Assembly: GCA_002328075.1 (NCBI GenBank)
Contig: DCVT01000045.1
Coordinates: forward strand, 9,511-73,510
From: Anaerolineales bacterium UBA2181
GTDB lineage: Bacteria > Chloroflexota > Anaerolineae > Promineifilales > UBA4811
Direction: 5' to 3'
DNA length: 64,000 nucleotides
Position 1 is the first letter of the stretch. Every line of letters starts with the position of its first letter. The notes under the pieces are model-generated. The model ran no database searches. It was given only the letters and a program-made list of their open reading frames with translations, and had not been told where the DNA came from. This document shows positions 53,925-63,069 of the stretch, one piece after another. A program made the position numbers and the translations under genes.

Positions 53925-55241
53925 CTATGGGGTGCTCGCCTTGACCCGGCCCAACGGGTAGTGCCACATGCAGAAGGCGGTGGTGAGGCATGCGATGATG
54001 GGGGTGATGCCGATGAGGAACCGAACCCCCCAGACTGCGCTGGCGGCCTGAACGTCCTGCCCGGCCACGTACCCGGCGGCCGACATGACCGTGGCAAAGA
54101 GTACTCCCTGGGCGGAAAAGGCGAGTTTGACGATACCGCCCGTCATTCCAAAAAAGATCCCCTCGCGCCGGTATCCGTGGCGCTCCGCGTCGGCGTCGAT
54201 GATCTCCGAGAGCACGGGGAACGGCATGATCATCGAGCCGGCCAAACCGGGCGCCACCAGCAGCGTGCCGACCAGCCCGGTGTAGAAATCGCGGGCAAAG
54301 GTCATCACGGTGAGGCCGGGGATAAAGACCAAAGCGGCCAGGATCCAGGTCTTGCGGTATCCCAGACGGGGAACGATCGGCCGCCAGATGAGGAGCGCGG
54401 GGATGCAGAGCAGAATCGCCAATCCCAGCAGGATCGCCTCCTGGTCGCCGGGGCCCATCTCGACCCCAAAGACGGTGCTCTTTTCCAGGATGCCCAACGC
54501 GTACTTGCGCCAGAAGGGGAGGGTGGCGCCCAGCACCAGCCAGACGTATTCCTTGGCCAGGTTGGCGACTATGTACCAGCGGAACGGCACACTGCCCAGC
54601 ACAATCTTGAGCGAGGGGACGATGCCGGCCGAGGTTTCGTCCGCGCTAACGGGTCTTTCCTTCACCCCGCTCATGGAGATGAGATAGCCGACCGCGATCA
54701 ACACTCCCATGATGGCCCCCATCCAGATATAGCCCACCGATTCCGCCAGGATGGGTGCCAGGATGTAGGAGAGTAGCAGCGCGAAGGTAGCCAGGATCTC
54801 GCGCACGGCTGAGAGGTCTACCCGGTCGCGCTGAGTGGGTGCGACCTCGGGAAAGAGCGCATTATAAGCGATGATGGTCAGGCTATAGATAGTGTCAAAG
54901 ATGAAAAGAATGATGAAAAAATAGGCCGCCAGCAGCCACGAGCTCTGCCCCGGCGGGGTCCAGAGAAAGAAGAAGGAGAGCCCCAGTGGAATGGCGCCGT
55001 AAAAGACGTATGGGATGCGCCGACCTCGGCGCGAGCGGGTGCGGTCCGAGATCTGACCCATCAACGGATCGTTGATAGCGTTCCACAGCCCGTAGATGGT
55101 CCAGATGACCCCGGCGGTGGCCGCATTCAGCCCCAGGATGTCCACATAATAGAACTGGATGCGATTGCCAAACACCTGGTAAGCGATGGTGTTGGCAAAG
55201 TTGCCCATCGAATAACTGACGTGAAAAACGGTGCGTTTCAT
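53925..55241 (-). CDS. GPH (MFS_2) family cation symporter
   Basis: Membrane transporter of 438 residues with about 12 segments, of the glycoside-pentoside-hexuronide/melibiose-carrier type. The diagnostic loop NDPLMGQISDRTRSRRGRR occurs at about residues 48-66, and YNALFPEVAPTQRDRVDLSA near 130. GPH carriers usually import sugars, but some take other solutes; the surrounding PLP enzymes suggest an amino-acid-like compound here (inference). ATG 55241 has GGAGG upstream. It sits 16 bases after the DTA-like gene and 18 before the S1P-lyase-like gene. Confidence 0.88.
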   Translation of the reverse strand: MKRTVFHVSYSMGNFANTIAYQVFGNRIQFYYVDILGLNAATAGVIWTIYGLWNAINDPLMGQISDRTRSRRGRRIPYVFYGAIPLGLSFFFLWTPPGQSSWLLAAYFFIILFIFDTIYSLTIIAYNALFPEVAPTQRDRVDLSAVREILATFALLLSYILAPILAESVGYIWMGAIMGVLIAVGYLISMSGVKERPVSADETSAGIVPSLKIVLGSVPFRWYIVANLAKEYVWLVLGATLPFWRKYALGILEKSTVFGVEMGPGDQEAILLGLAILLCIPALLIWRPIVPRLGYRKTWILAALVFIPGLTVMTFARDFYTGLVGTLLVAPGLAGSMIMPFPVLSEIIDADAERHGYRREGIFFGMTGGIVKLAFSAQGVLFATVMSAAGYVAGQDVQAASAVWGVRFLIGITPIIACLTTAFCMWHYPLGRVKASTP

Positions 55242-55257
55242 GCTGCTTCCTCCCAGT

Positions 55258-56514
55258 TTACATAAAGCTGTTGCCTTCACCCCGATAGGTCGGGACCGAG
55301 TCCACAATCTGGCCGTCTTGCACCAGGAGCAGGCGGTCAAAGCGTTCACACAACTCGCCGGCTTTGGCGTGCTGGAAAAAGATCGGGTCGCCCAACTCCA
55401 GGTGGGGGCAGTCCGGCGGGAGCAGCAGCGGCGTTGAGACCTCGCCGGCGCCCTCCAGGGGCAGATAACGCAGCCCGATAGGCAGAACCGGCGTAGGGAC
55501 CTTGTCCGCACCGGCCGGTCCTGACGCCACATAGCCCCCTCCGCCGCAGACCATCATGCCCGGCGCCGGTTGGCGCACCACCTGCAGCGCGAAAAAGGCG
55601 GCCGGTCGGAAGCGTATCTGCTTGTAATGGTGAAACAGCCCGGGGGCATACAGGCCGGAACCGACGGTGACCTCGGTCACCGATGGGTCGCGCAGCGTGG
55701 TCACCAGGCTGCCGCTGCCGCCCCCGTTCACCAGGCGGAGCGTTACCCCCTCGTCGGTCAGCGCCCGGATCACCGCCGTCCGCCGGCGGGTCAACTCGCG
55801 CACCGAGGCGGCCTTGAGCATGCGCATCACCGCGTTCTTGAGGGCCGCGCCGGGAAGCGCGTCAGCCAAACCGGCGATGTGGCCCTCGTAACCCATGACC
55901 GCGTCGATCCGCACCCCGGCCAGCGCGCTGACCTGGCGCGTCAGCGCCACCGCCTGCTCCGGAGTGCGGATCGGGCTGCGACGCAGGCCGAGATGGAGGC
56001 TTGATCCAAGCGGCCGGTAGGCCAGGTCCACCTCCATACAGGCCGAGATGACCACGCCGGCTTGCTCTCCCGCCTGGGAGAGCAACTGGAGGTGCTCCGG
56101 GCAGTCCACCATGCATGACACGGTCACTCCGTCCTGGGTCAGGCGGGATAGGATTGCCAGGTCGGAGGGCTGGACGGTGGGGTAAGCCAACACAAAATCG
56201 TCGTTCCCCTTGGCTGCCAGCCAGGCGGTCTCTTCTGCGGTAAAGGTGAGATATCCCCGGAAGACCGGCGCGCCCTGGCGCATGGCTCGGGCCATGAGCG
56301 GCTCGCAACGCATGGATTTGGTTCCCAGCCGGATGGTCTTGTCGGGTTTGCGGCCGCCCGTGGCAACGGGATCTGTAACCGGTTGTCCCTTCACCGTGCG
56401 CAATACGGTGGCGACATTGGCGTCGAACGCGTCCAGATCGACCCAGGCCAGGGGCAGCCGTCGGCCGCGAAAGAGGGTCCGCAGGGAGTGGTATTGCTTG
56501 TTGCTGAGCGCCAC
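55258..56514 (-). CDS. DTA/DSD-family PLP enzyme, amino-acid deaminase/aldolase-like
   Basis: Protein of 418 residues with an alanine-racemase-type TIM barrel and the C-terminal metal-binding domain seen in D-threonine aldolases and D-serine dehydratases. The PLP lysine is probably Lys66 in RLGTKSMRCEPL; WVDLDAFDANVATV is the N-terminal motif. The C-terminal QHAKAGELCERFD segment carries likely metal ligands. It would split or deaminate a beta-hydroxy D-amino acid. The start is taken as GTG 56514 (VALSNKQY), with GGAG upstream; TTG 56583 is less likely. First gene of a three-gene operon. Confidence 0.82.
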   Translation of the reverse strand: MALSNKQYHSLRTLFRGRRLPLAWVDLDAFDANVATVLRTVKGQPVTDPVATGGRKPDKTIRLGTKSMRCEPLMARAMRQGAPVFRGYLTFTAEETAWLAAKGNDDFVLAYPTVQPSDLAILSRLTQDGVTVSCMVDCPEHLQLLSQAGEQAGVVISACMEVDLAYRPLGSSLHLGLRRSPIRTPEQAVALTRQVSALAGVRIDAVMGYEGHIAGLADALPGAALKNAVMRMLKAASVRELTRRRTAVIRALTDEGVTLRLVNGGGSGSLVTTLRDPSVTEVTVGSGLYAPGLFHHYKQIRFRPAAFFALQVVRQPAPGMMVCGGGGYVASGPAGADKVPTPVLPIGLRYLPLEGAGEVSTPLLLPPDCPHLELGDPIFFQHAKAGELCERFDRLLLVQDGQIVDSVPTYRGEGNSFM

Positions 56515-56724
56515 GTCTCGGTGCTCCGGTCGTCGATCCTGTTCGCCCGGGTCGAATCTCTGTCCGTCGGGCAACAACGCCAAGGGCCGCAGAATCCCCC
56601 AAATGGGTTGACGCGGTCAGTCGGGTTCTGGGGCCGGTGAGGGTCACTATATCACCGGACGCAAAAACGGACAAGTGCGGGGATCGAATGCAATAACCAC
56701 CAGACGCCACGGTTCATCTCTTGT

Positions 56725-56753
56725 TTGACGCAATCGCCCGCGCTGGATAGAAT
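56725..56753 (+). promoter_or_regulatory. sigma-70 promoter of the methyltransferase gene
   Basis: TTGACG (56725-56730) and TAGAAT (56748-56753) are separated by exactly 17 bases. Transcription would start near 56760, leaving a leader of about 44 bases before ATG 56804. This is the best consensus promoter I saw in the window. Confidence 0.6.
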
Positions 56754-56803
56754 GCATTGAGCGTGTGGCGGGTTTCGAGTTTAACCACCAGGGAGGGTTG
56801 CGC

Positions 56804-57625
56804 ATGGGAGGCAATTGGGAGGAGGCAGAGAGGGCTAACCAGGCGCTCTGGGACGAGATCGCGCCGGTCCACTTGCGGGCGTACGAGGAGGTCGATATCC
56901 TGCGCCAAGGAGGCATTGCGCTCGACGAGATCGAGCTGCAGGAGGTGGGCGAGGTCCGCGGCAAGACGCTACTGCACCTGCAATGCCACATCGGCACCGA
57001 CACGCTCTCCTGGGCCAGGCTTGGCGCGCGGGTCACCGGGGTCGATTTCTCGGGCGAGTCGATTGCCTGTGCCGGCCGCCTGGCGCAGGAGCTGGGTCTG
57101 GACGCAGCTTTCGTGCAGGCCAATGTCTACGAACTGCGATCGGTTATCCACCAATCATTCGACATTGTCTATACCTCCCGCGGGGTGCTCTGTTGGCTGC
57201 GCGATCTGGACGAGTGGGCGCGCATCATTGCTCATTTCCTCAAACCCGGCGGCATCTTTTACCTGATGGAGAGCCATCCGTTTTGCCATGTCCTGGACGA
57301 GACCACGCCGGGCGAGTTGACCATCACCTATCCCTATTTCCACAACTCTGACCCGGTGTGCTGGGACGACCCATCGCCGGACTATGCCGATGCCTCCTAT
57401 CTCCCGGAGCGGCCGTCCTACGAATGGTCCTGGTCGATCAGCGACATCCTCAATGCGCTCCTGCGGGCCGGGCTGACGCTCGAGTTGTTCAACGAATACG
57501 AGCGGCTCTTTTTCAAGCTGTTTCGGGGCATGGAAAACTGGTCGGAACGATGGTATTGGATGCCCCGTTATTCCGGCAAGCTGCCGCTTACGTTCTCGCT
57601 CCGCGCCCGCCAGCCGGGCGCCTAG
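56804..57625 (+). CDS. class I SAM-dependent methyltransferase
   Basis: Cytoplasmic methyltransferase of 273 residues. The SAM-binding Rossmann motif is slightly atypical: LLHLQCHIGTDTLSWARLGARVTGVDFS (near 56), with the usual acidic residue at the end of strand 2 (VDFS). FDIVYTSRGVLCWL and FLKPGGIFYLMES are motifs post-I and III. The target is unknown. ATG 56804 has GGGAGGG six bases upstream; an in-frame GTG at 56765 is too close to the inferred transcription start. The DUF3795 gene follows after 24 bases and is probably co-transcribed. Confidence 0.85.
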   Translation: MGGNWEEAERANQALWDEIAPVHLRAYEEVDILRQGGIALDEIELQEVGEVRGKTLLHLQCHIGTDTLSWARLGARVTGVDFSGESIACAGRLAQELGLDAAFVQANVYELRSVIHQSFDIVYTSRGVLCWLRDLDEWARIIAHFLKPGGIFYLMESHPFCHVLDETTPGELTITYPYFHNSDPVCWDDPSPDYADASYLPERPSYEWSWSISDILNALLRAGLTLELFNEYERLFFKLFRGMENWSERWYWMPRYSGKLPLTFSLRARQPGA

Positions 57626-57649
57626 GTATGGCGTGTAGGGAGGTTTGTC

Positions 57650-58060
57650 ATGATTCTGACCCGGTGTGGTTACCGCTGTGACCTCTGCCTGGCTTACCGG
57701 CCCAACATCACACGGGAGCCGGCCAACCGGCAAGAGCTGAGCGACGGATGGTTCCGGTATTTTGGCTTTCGGATACCGCCGGACCAGATCATCTGCGACG
57801 GATGTATGTCCGATGATCCGAGGTTGTTGGACACCGAATGCCCGGTACGGCCGTGCGTCATCGAGCGCGAGATAGACAACTGCGCTCAGTGCCCGGACTA
57901 TGTCTGCGGCCGCCTCAAGGAGCGGTTGGTGGTGCTGGAGGAGCTGCAGGCGCGGGTTGGGCGGGAGATCCCCCCAGAAGACTATCAACGGTTCATACGA
58001 CCGTACGAGAACAAGCGGCGCCTGGACGCGCTGAGGCAAGGACAGGTGCCGGCGGAGTAG
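57650..58060 (+). CDS. DUF3795-like cysteine-rich protein
   Basis: Small soluble protein of 136 residues with ten or so cysteines. A CGYRCDLC knot (Cys6, Cys10, Cys13) is followed by CDGCMSDDPRLLDTECPVRPC and NCAQCPDYVC, then a helical tail. This pattern matches DUF3795, thought to bind zinc or iron, with no known role. ATG 57650 has GGAGG seven bases upstream. It probably shares a transcript with the methyltransferase. Confidence 0.82.
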   Translation: MILTRCGYRCDLCLAYRPNITREPANRQELSDGWFRYFGFRIPPDQIICDGCMSDDPRLLDTECPVRPCVIEREIDNCAQCPDYVCGRLKERLVVLEELQARVGREIPPEDYQRFIRPYENKRRLDALRQGQVPAE

Positions 58061-58428
58061 GCGGGCCGGCGGTATCGAGTGTGAGGACTGTCTTTTGCCG
58101 GCGAGACCTCGGATCAATAGCTGCAGTTGCTCGCCTGGCCCGACACGGGTGGATCGCAATCCGGCTTTCTGGTGAATCCGGCGCGATGTGAGTCGAATAC
58201 GGCCTGTTTTCCGTATTCGGTGAATTCGATGGTCCTTGTCATGATCAGTAGGCTGTTCTGTGTCGGTTGGCCGACGCCGTGCTCCCCTGGTGAATACCGA
58301 CCCAGACGACGCCGCCCCCGGTTAGAGGGAATGCTTTGGTCTTGGCGCCCACGAGCTCTGGCAGTGTGGCCTGTACGTGTTGCTGTTGAGGAGAGGACAG
58401 CTACCATACTGGCCGTGGGCGGAGAACG
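58061..58428. other. intergenic region, 368 bases, with perfect stem-loop
   Basis: No gene seen. CGAATACGG (58194-58202) and CCGTATTCG (58211-58219) form a nine-base perfect stem with loop CCTGTTTT. There is no T tract behind it, so it could be a terminator for the DUF3795 gene or an operator. Confidence 0.4.
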
Positions 58429-59241
58429 GTGAATCGCGTGCACCTGCTCCCTTCGCTGGATGCCCACGCTCATTTTCGTCCCGGTCGCACCCCGGCTGAG
58501 CTGGCGCCGGCCGGCGCCGTGCTGGCCATGACCGGCTCGCTGGACGAGGCGGCGCAGGCCGTTGGACGACGGGACGCCCTGGTAGCTTGGGGCGTCGGCT
58601 GCCATCCGCGCGTCCCGCGGGCCCAGGCCGGGTTTGACCGGGATCGCTTTGCCGGGTTGGTGGCGCGCACCGCCATCATAGGGGAGATCGGGCTGGATTC
58701 CGGCGCCAGAATCCCGCTGGACACCCAGCTTCGGACCTTTCGCGCAGCGCTGGAGGTGGTGGCTGAACTCCCGCGGGTGGTCAGCATTCACAGCTACCGC
58801 GCCACCGGCCTTGTCCTGGAGGAGCTGCGCCGTCGCCCCGTCGCAGTGCCCGTGCTGCACTGGTGGACCGGCACCGCCCCGGAAACCCGCCTGGCGGTTT
58901 CGTTGGGATGCTACTTTTCCGTCCACTCTCAGGTGGCTCGGCGCAGCCAGTTCCGCACCGCCGTCCCGGCCGAGCGGGTGCTGGTGGAGAGCGATCACGG
59001 CTGGGCCGACCCGCCCGCCGCGATCCCGTGCCGGGTCGAGTGGGTGGAGCACCTGATGGGACAGCAGTTGCGCCTCGATGCTGCTCAGGTGCGCCGGCTG
59101 GCCTGGCGCAACCTGGGCGCGCTGGTGGACCAGACCGGCGTGCGGGAGTTGCTTCCCCCGGGAATGGCGGCCATTCTGGACCGCGTGGCAGCCGAGACGG
59201 TCCCGCCGGTGGCGAAGCAGATGCCCCTGCCGACCGGGTGA
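58429..59241 (+). CDS. TatD-like metal-dependent hydrolase
   Basis: TIM-barrel hydrolase of 270 residues. All metal ligands of the TatD family are in place: His13 and His15 (DAHAHF), Glu86 (IGEIGLD), His121 (SIHSYRA), His144 (VLHWWTG) and Asp189 (VESDHG). TatD proteins are typically DNases or phosphoesterases acting in quality control. The start is GTG 58429 with GGAG four bases before; GTG 58438 is the next option. A possible 55-codon gene overlaps its stop as GTGA. Confidence 0.85.
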   Translation: MNRVHLLPSLDAHAHFRPGRTPAELAPAGAVLAMTGSLDEAAQAVGRRDALVAWGVGCHPRVPRAQAGFDRDRFAGLVARTAIIGEIGLDSGARIPLDTQLRTFRAALEVVAELPRVVSIHSYRATGLVLEELRRRPVAVPVLHWWTGTAPETRLAVSLGCYFSVHSQVARRSQFRTAVPAERVLVESDHGWADPPAAIPCRVEWVEHLMGQQLRLDAAQVRRLAWRNLGALVDQTGVRELLPPGMAAILDRVAAETVPPVAKQMPLPTG

Positions 59242-59405
59242 GTTCAGATCGCGCGTACACCAAGCGCGGGGTCAACCTGGTCCTGGTTGAGTTCAACGAT
59301 GATGTGGCCGCGCTGCGCTGCGGGCTGGTCTCCGAAGGGTTGATGGAACGCAGCCAGGGGGTCTATCGGCGGAGCACCGGGGTTCTGCCAGCCAATGGAT
59401 CATAG
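59238..59405 (+). CDS. possible small protein overlapping the TatD-like stop
   Basis: A 55-codon frame starting GTG 59238, overlapping the TatD-like stop by four bases (GTGA), and ending TAG at 59403. The product starts VSSDRAYTKRGVNLVLVEF and has mixed composition without a known domain. The overlap style matches genuine couplings elsewhere in this window, but the frame is short and is the tail of a longer GC-driven open frame, so it may be noise. Confidence 0.3.
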   Translation: MSSDRAYTKRGVNLVLVEFNDDVAALRCGLVSEGLMERSQGVYRRSTGVLPANGS

Positions 59406-59763
59406 CGACTTGCGTGCGCCAATCGGCGCACCGTCCATGCTGGCGATTGACTGGTCTGTAGTCTGCCCGGCGAGCGGCCCGTATCGGCGCCTGGCCAGGT
59501 GGCAGGAGCCGGCGGATAGAACAAACGCCATCGGTCGCACCAATGCCGGCCATCGGAGGGCCGCGAGTGGGCGCAGAGGTCGCAGGATCGATGAGCCCAC
59601 AGGACGCGCCAGCGAACCCTCCCTCTCCCGTCTGTGGGCCCCCCGCCGGCGTTGCCGCCTGGACAGCCGACTAGACGACATTAACCGGATGGAACTGGCG
59701 CGGCGTTTCGATCGTTGCTAACATCAAGTGGCGATCTTTTTTGGGGTTTTTGAGGAGGAAACG
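59406..59763. other. intergenic region, 358 bases
   Basis: No gene or repeat seen; it ends in a strong ribosome site GAGGAGG for the metalloprotease gene. A short T-rich stretch lies at about 59738-59750. Confidence 0.5.
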
Positions 59764-62700
59764 ATGGTCACGTCTGCCGTCCGCTGCCGGCCGGTGTCCC
59801 TTGGCCGAGTCGCTGTGGCCGGGCTGATCCTTGCGTCGGTGGTTGTTGTTTGGTGTGCGGCTTGCCGTGCCGCCTCTGGTTCTGACAAGATCTCGGATGA
59901 GCGCGTGGTTTCTCTCCAATCTGTTGCTCCGGTTGCGCCAAGCAACCGTTCTGAAGCTTCTGATGCGGCCGCACCCGCGTCCCATCAGGTCCCGTTGCCG
60001 GACCTGGGTGTGGCGTTCATCCAGCGCCGTCCGCTGTATGAAAAGTACCAACTTCAGTACCGGTCCCACGACCGCACCGGTTACCTCTCGGGTTATTCCG
60101 AAATCTGCGGGCCCGGCTGCGTGAACCCCCGGCTGGTGCCCGGCACCGAGGACGACCAGCGCTGGCCGGATCCCGGCGAACCGGTGACGCTCACCGCTCA
60201 CGTCCGCAACTACGGTCTGGGGGCCAGCCCGCCCTTTTCCTACACCTGGCGCCTGGATGGCGTTCTGCTGGAGCAGGGCACGCTGTCCGCGTTGGCAGCC
60301 GGCGACCTGGTCACCACCAGCGTGGTCATCCCCTGGCCGCACGGCGTCTCTACTGATAGGCAGCGCGTGCTGGGTGAGCATACCATCGCCTTTGCGGCCG
60401 ATGCGCTGGATGTCATCCCAGAGTCCACCGAACTGAACAACCTTCGCCAGGACCGCACCGACGGCCTGGGCATGGCCATCTGGGTCAGCCAGGCAGTCTA
60501 TGACCAGATCAGCGCCTTTCTGAACCCGGACGGCGCCACCTACTCCTTTGACGACTGGGTGCAGTGGCACGTGGATCAATTCAACCGGCTCTTTGAGGAG
60601 GCGCGCTTTCCCGTCACCCCTGACGGGGTCTCGCAACGCATCCGGCTGGACCAGATCCGCATCTGCCCCACCGACGTGGACTGCTACACCGAGGCGGAGC
60701 GCCGGCAGGCGGACGGCAACTGGGGGTTCCCCTACCTGGAGGACTGGTACATCGACGAGATCCTCGCGCCGGGCTTGCCGGACTGGGCGCTGCTGCACGA
60801 ATGGGGCCACCAATTGGGGCTCATCGACCTCTACTGGGTGGGCACGGTCCCCTATTTCAACCACGTGCTGGACCACACCGGCGTTCCCTGGCTCATCGGC
60901 GCCCAGACCCGTCATTGGGACAGCCTGATGTCCACCGTCACCCCGGTGCTAGACGAACACACCGCCGCCGCGCTGGAACGCAACCTGGGCCGGCGGCGTG
61001 GATACTATGGCGAATACCTGTCGGATCTGCCGGGCGACACCCGGTTGCTGGTCCTGGACGCCGCCGGCCAGCCGGTCAGCGGGGCCGAGGTGCATGTCTA
61101 CCAGGTGACCTATGACTATCAGTGGATGGACCACGACCTGCGGTTCCACGGCCAGACCGACCCGACGGGCGAGTTCAGCCTTGGCGCCCACCCCTACGGA
61201 CCGCTCTCGGTTATTGGCAACAACGCGGTGCTCTTTATTACCGTCTACGCACGTGACCAGGAGGACCATTTCTGGCTGGACGCCCCCGATCTCAATCTGC
61301 TCTACTGGAAGGGCCAGACCACGGTTGCCTTGGTCCCGCTCCAAAGCCACATCCCCCCGGCCGGGGTTCCGCTGCCTGACGCGCCGGTTGTGCGCACCAA
61401 GGTTGTAGGCGACCAGGTCTGGCTGGACTGGCCGGCCGAAAGCGGGCTCACCTACGACGTCTACCGGGCATCCACCCCCAACGCTTACTACCAGCGCATC
61501 GTCACCGCCACGACCGTTGCCAGCTTTTCCGAGTCTTTCGTGCCCTACCTGACGGGAACCGAGACAGCCCGGTACGCCGTGCGCGCGGTGAACCAGGACG
61601 GCCACCCCGGCCGGTTGGGGACCGCCGGCGCGTCAGAGCTAGTACGGCCGGAAGGGATCGCCATCCAGCAGGACGGACAGCGGCTGGTGCTGGATCACCA
61701 CCACACGGAGGCGCTCCTGCAGCGGCCGGATGGCGCCTTTGTGGGGCAGGTGACCTCCACCGAGGATGGGCTGGGGGAGCGACACGACCAGGTGCTGGAC
61801 CCGCAGGGCTACCTCTACCTGCAGGGCGCCGACACCGGCCGAATCCACGTGTTTGACCCGGCCCATCACCTGCTGGGTGTGCTGGCCGAGAACCTCTACG
61901 GGAGCTGGGGTGTGGCCTACCAGGGTGAGGGGTACGGGGCAGCTCACGCACTGACCGTCCGGCCGGCGCCGGACGGGATGACGCTGCTGCTGACCTACCT
62001 GGATGATAACCTGAATGGCGAGGACGGCGAGGAGGGTTTTGGCCAGGAGATCTCTTTTGCTCCCGGCCAGCATGGCATGGGCGCGCTGCTCACCGGCACC
62101 GCCACACTGACTTTTACGGCTGCCGGGAATATCCAGGCCGAGCGCGGGGCGGTTGAGATGTGGGTGCAACCACTTTGGGACGGCGACGACGGTGGCAACC
62201 ACACTTTCTTCCGGTGGGGCGGCGGGGGCCATCAGCTTCACCTGCGCAAGGACGGCATCAGCAACCTGGTCTTTGACTACTTTAGCGATCAGGGAGGCTG
62301 CGGGGCGCCGATCAACGTGGCGAACTGGCGGGCCGGCGAGTGGCGCCATCTGGCCTTCACCTGGGATACCCGCGGCAATACCGTGATCCGGCTCTATGTG
62401 GACGGGGTGCAGGTGGCTCAGACGCTGTGTTCGGGAGTGGCCCAGCCATCTGATCCGGGCTTCTGGGTTGGTTCGGACCCCTTTGGCCCGTTCCTGGTGG
62501 TGGACGCGGTGGTGGATGACCTGCGGGTGAGCGCGGTCCCGCGCATTCTGCAAAGCGCCAGCTCGTACCTATTTGTTTCGGGCGGCAGCCGGGTGAACGC
62601 GCTGGACGGCGCCGGCCGGTGGGTCGCCGAGCTGAGCCTTCCGGAGTTTGTTGATCTGCGCGGCCTGGCAGCGACCGGGGATGGACGTCTGATCGTGGCC

Positions 62701-63069
62701 GACGCCGGTGCGGGCCAACTCCACTGGCTCGCGTTTGAGGGCCTAGCCGAGTCGCTGGCCTACCTGGGCAGCCTGGGCGGCGGCGTGTTGAGTGGGCCTT
62801 CGGACGTGATTTTGCTGGGCAATGACCATTTGCTGGTGGCCGACACCGACAACGGCCGCCTGGCGCTGGTGGACGGCGACGGTGAGCTGGTGGCTTCCTA
62901 CACCCAACCGTTGCCGCCCTACGACGACCTGGCGCTGGTTAGCCCGCGTAGCGTGGCGCGCGATCCGCTATCCGGCCGGCTGGTAGTCAGCGACCGCGAC
63001 CCGGCCCGGGTGGTCGAGCTGGCGCCAGTGCGGCCGTATCGGACGCTGGCGCCGCTAGTGCGGCGGTGA
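59764..63069 (+). CDS. secreted multidomain metalloprotease-like protein (HExxH, LamG, propeller)
   Basis: Protein of 1,101 residues. An N-terminal signal segment (about 14-36) is followed by a CARDB-like adhesive domain (about 120-210). Next comes a zinc-protease-like motif HEWGHQLGLID at 345-355, matching the HExxHxxGxxD metzincin pattern. A carboxypeptidase-regulatory-like fold (DTRLLVLDAAGQPVSGAEV) and a fibronectin-like stretch follow, then a LamG/concanavalin-type domain (ERGAVEMWVQP ... WRHLAFTWDTRG, near 790-920), and NHL-like blades to the end. ATG 59764 has GAGGAGG upstream. It is probably an extracellular enzyme or adhesin; I know no named family with this order. Confidence 0.8.
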   Translation: MVTSAVRCRPVSLGRVAVAGLILASVVVVWCAACRAASGSDKISDERVVSLQSVAPVAPSNRSEASDAAAPASHQVPLPDLGVAFIQRRPLYEKYQLQYRSHDRTGYLSGYSEICGPGCVNPRLVPGTEDDQRWPDPGEPVTLTAHVRNYGLGASPPFSYTWRLDGVLLEQGTLSALAAGDLVTTSVVIPWPHGVSTDRQRVLGEHTIAFAADALDVIPESTELNNLRQDRTDGLGMAIWVSQAVYDQISAFLNPDGATYSFDDWVQWHVDQFNRLFEEARFPVTPDGVSQRIRLDQIRICPTDVDCYTEAERRQADGNWGFPYLEDWYIDEILAPGLPDWALLHEWGHQLGLIDLYWVGTVPYFNHVLDHTGVPWLIGAQTRHWDSLMSTVTPVLDEHTAAALERNLGRRRGYYGEYLSDLPGDTRLLVLDAAGQPVSGAEVHVYQVTYDYQWMDHDLRFHGQTDPTGEFSLGAHPYGPLSVIGNNAVLFITVYARDQEDHFWLDAPDLNLLYWKGQTTVALVPLQSHIPPAGVPLPDAPVVRTKVVGDQVWLDWPAESGLTYDVYRASTPNAYYQRIVTATTVASFSESFVPYLTGTETARYAVRAVNQDGHPGRLGTAGASELVRPEGIAIQQDGQRLVLDHHHTEALLQRPDGAFVGQVTSTEDGLGERHDQVLDPQGYLYLQGADTGRIHVFDPAHHLLGVLAENLYGSWGVAYQGEGYGAAHALTVRPAPDGMTLLLTYLDDNLNGEDGEEGFGQEISFAPGQHGMGALLTGTATLTFTAAGNIQAERGAVEMWVQPLWDGDDGGNHTFFRWGGGGHQLHLRKDGISNLVFDYFSDQGGCGAPINVANWRAGEWRHLAFTWDTRGNTVIRLYVDGVQVAQTLCSGVAQPSDPGFWVGSDPFGPFLVVDAVVDDLRVSAVPRILQSASSYLFVSGGSRVNALDGAGRWVAELSLPEFVDLRGLAATGDGRLIVADAGAGQLHWLAFEGLAESLAYLGSLGGGVLSGPSDVILLGNDHLLVADTDNGRLALVDGDGELVASYTQPLPPYDDLALVSPRSVARDPLSGRLVVSDRDPARVVELAPVRPYRTLAPLVRR

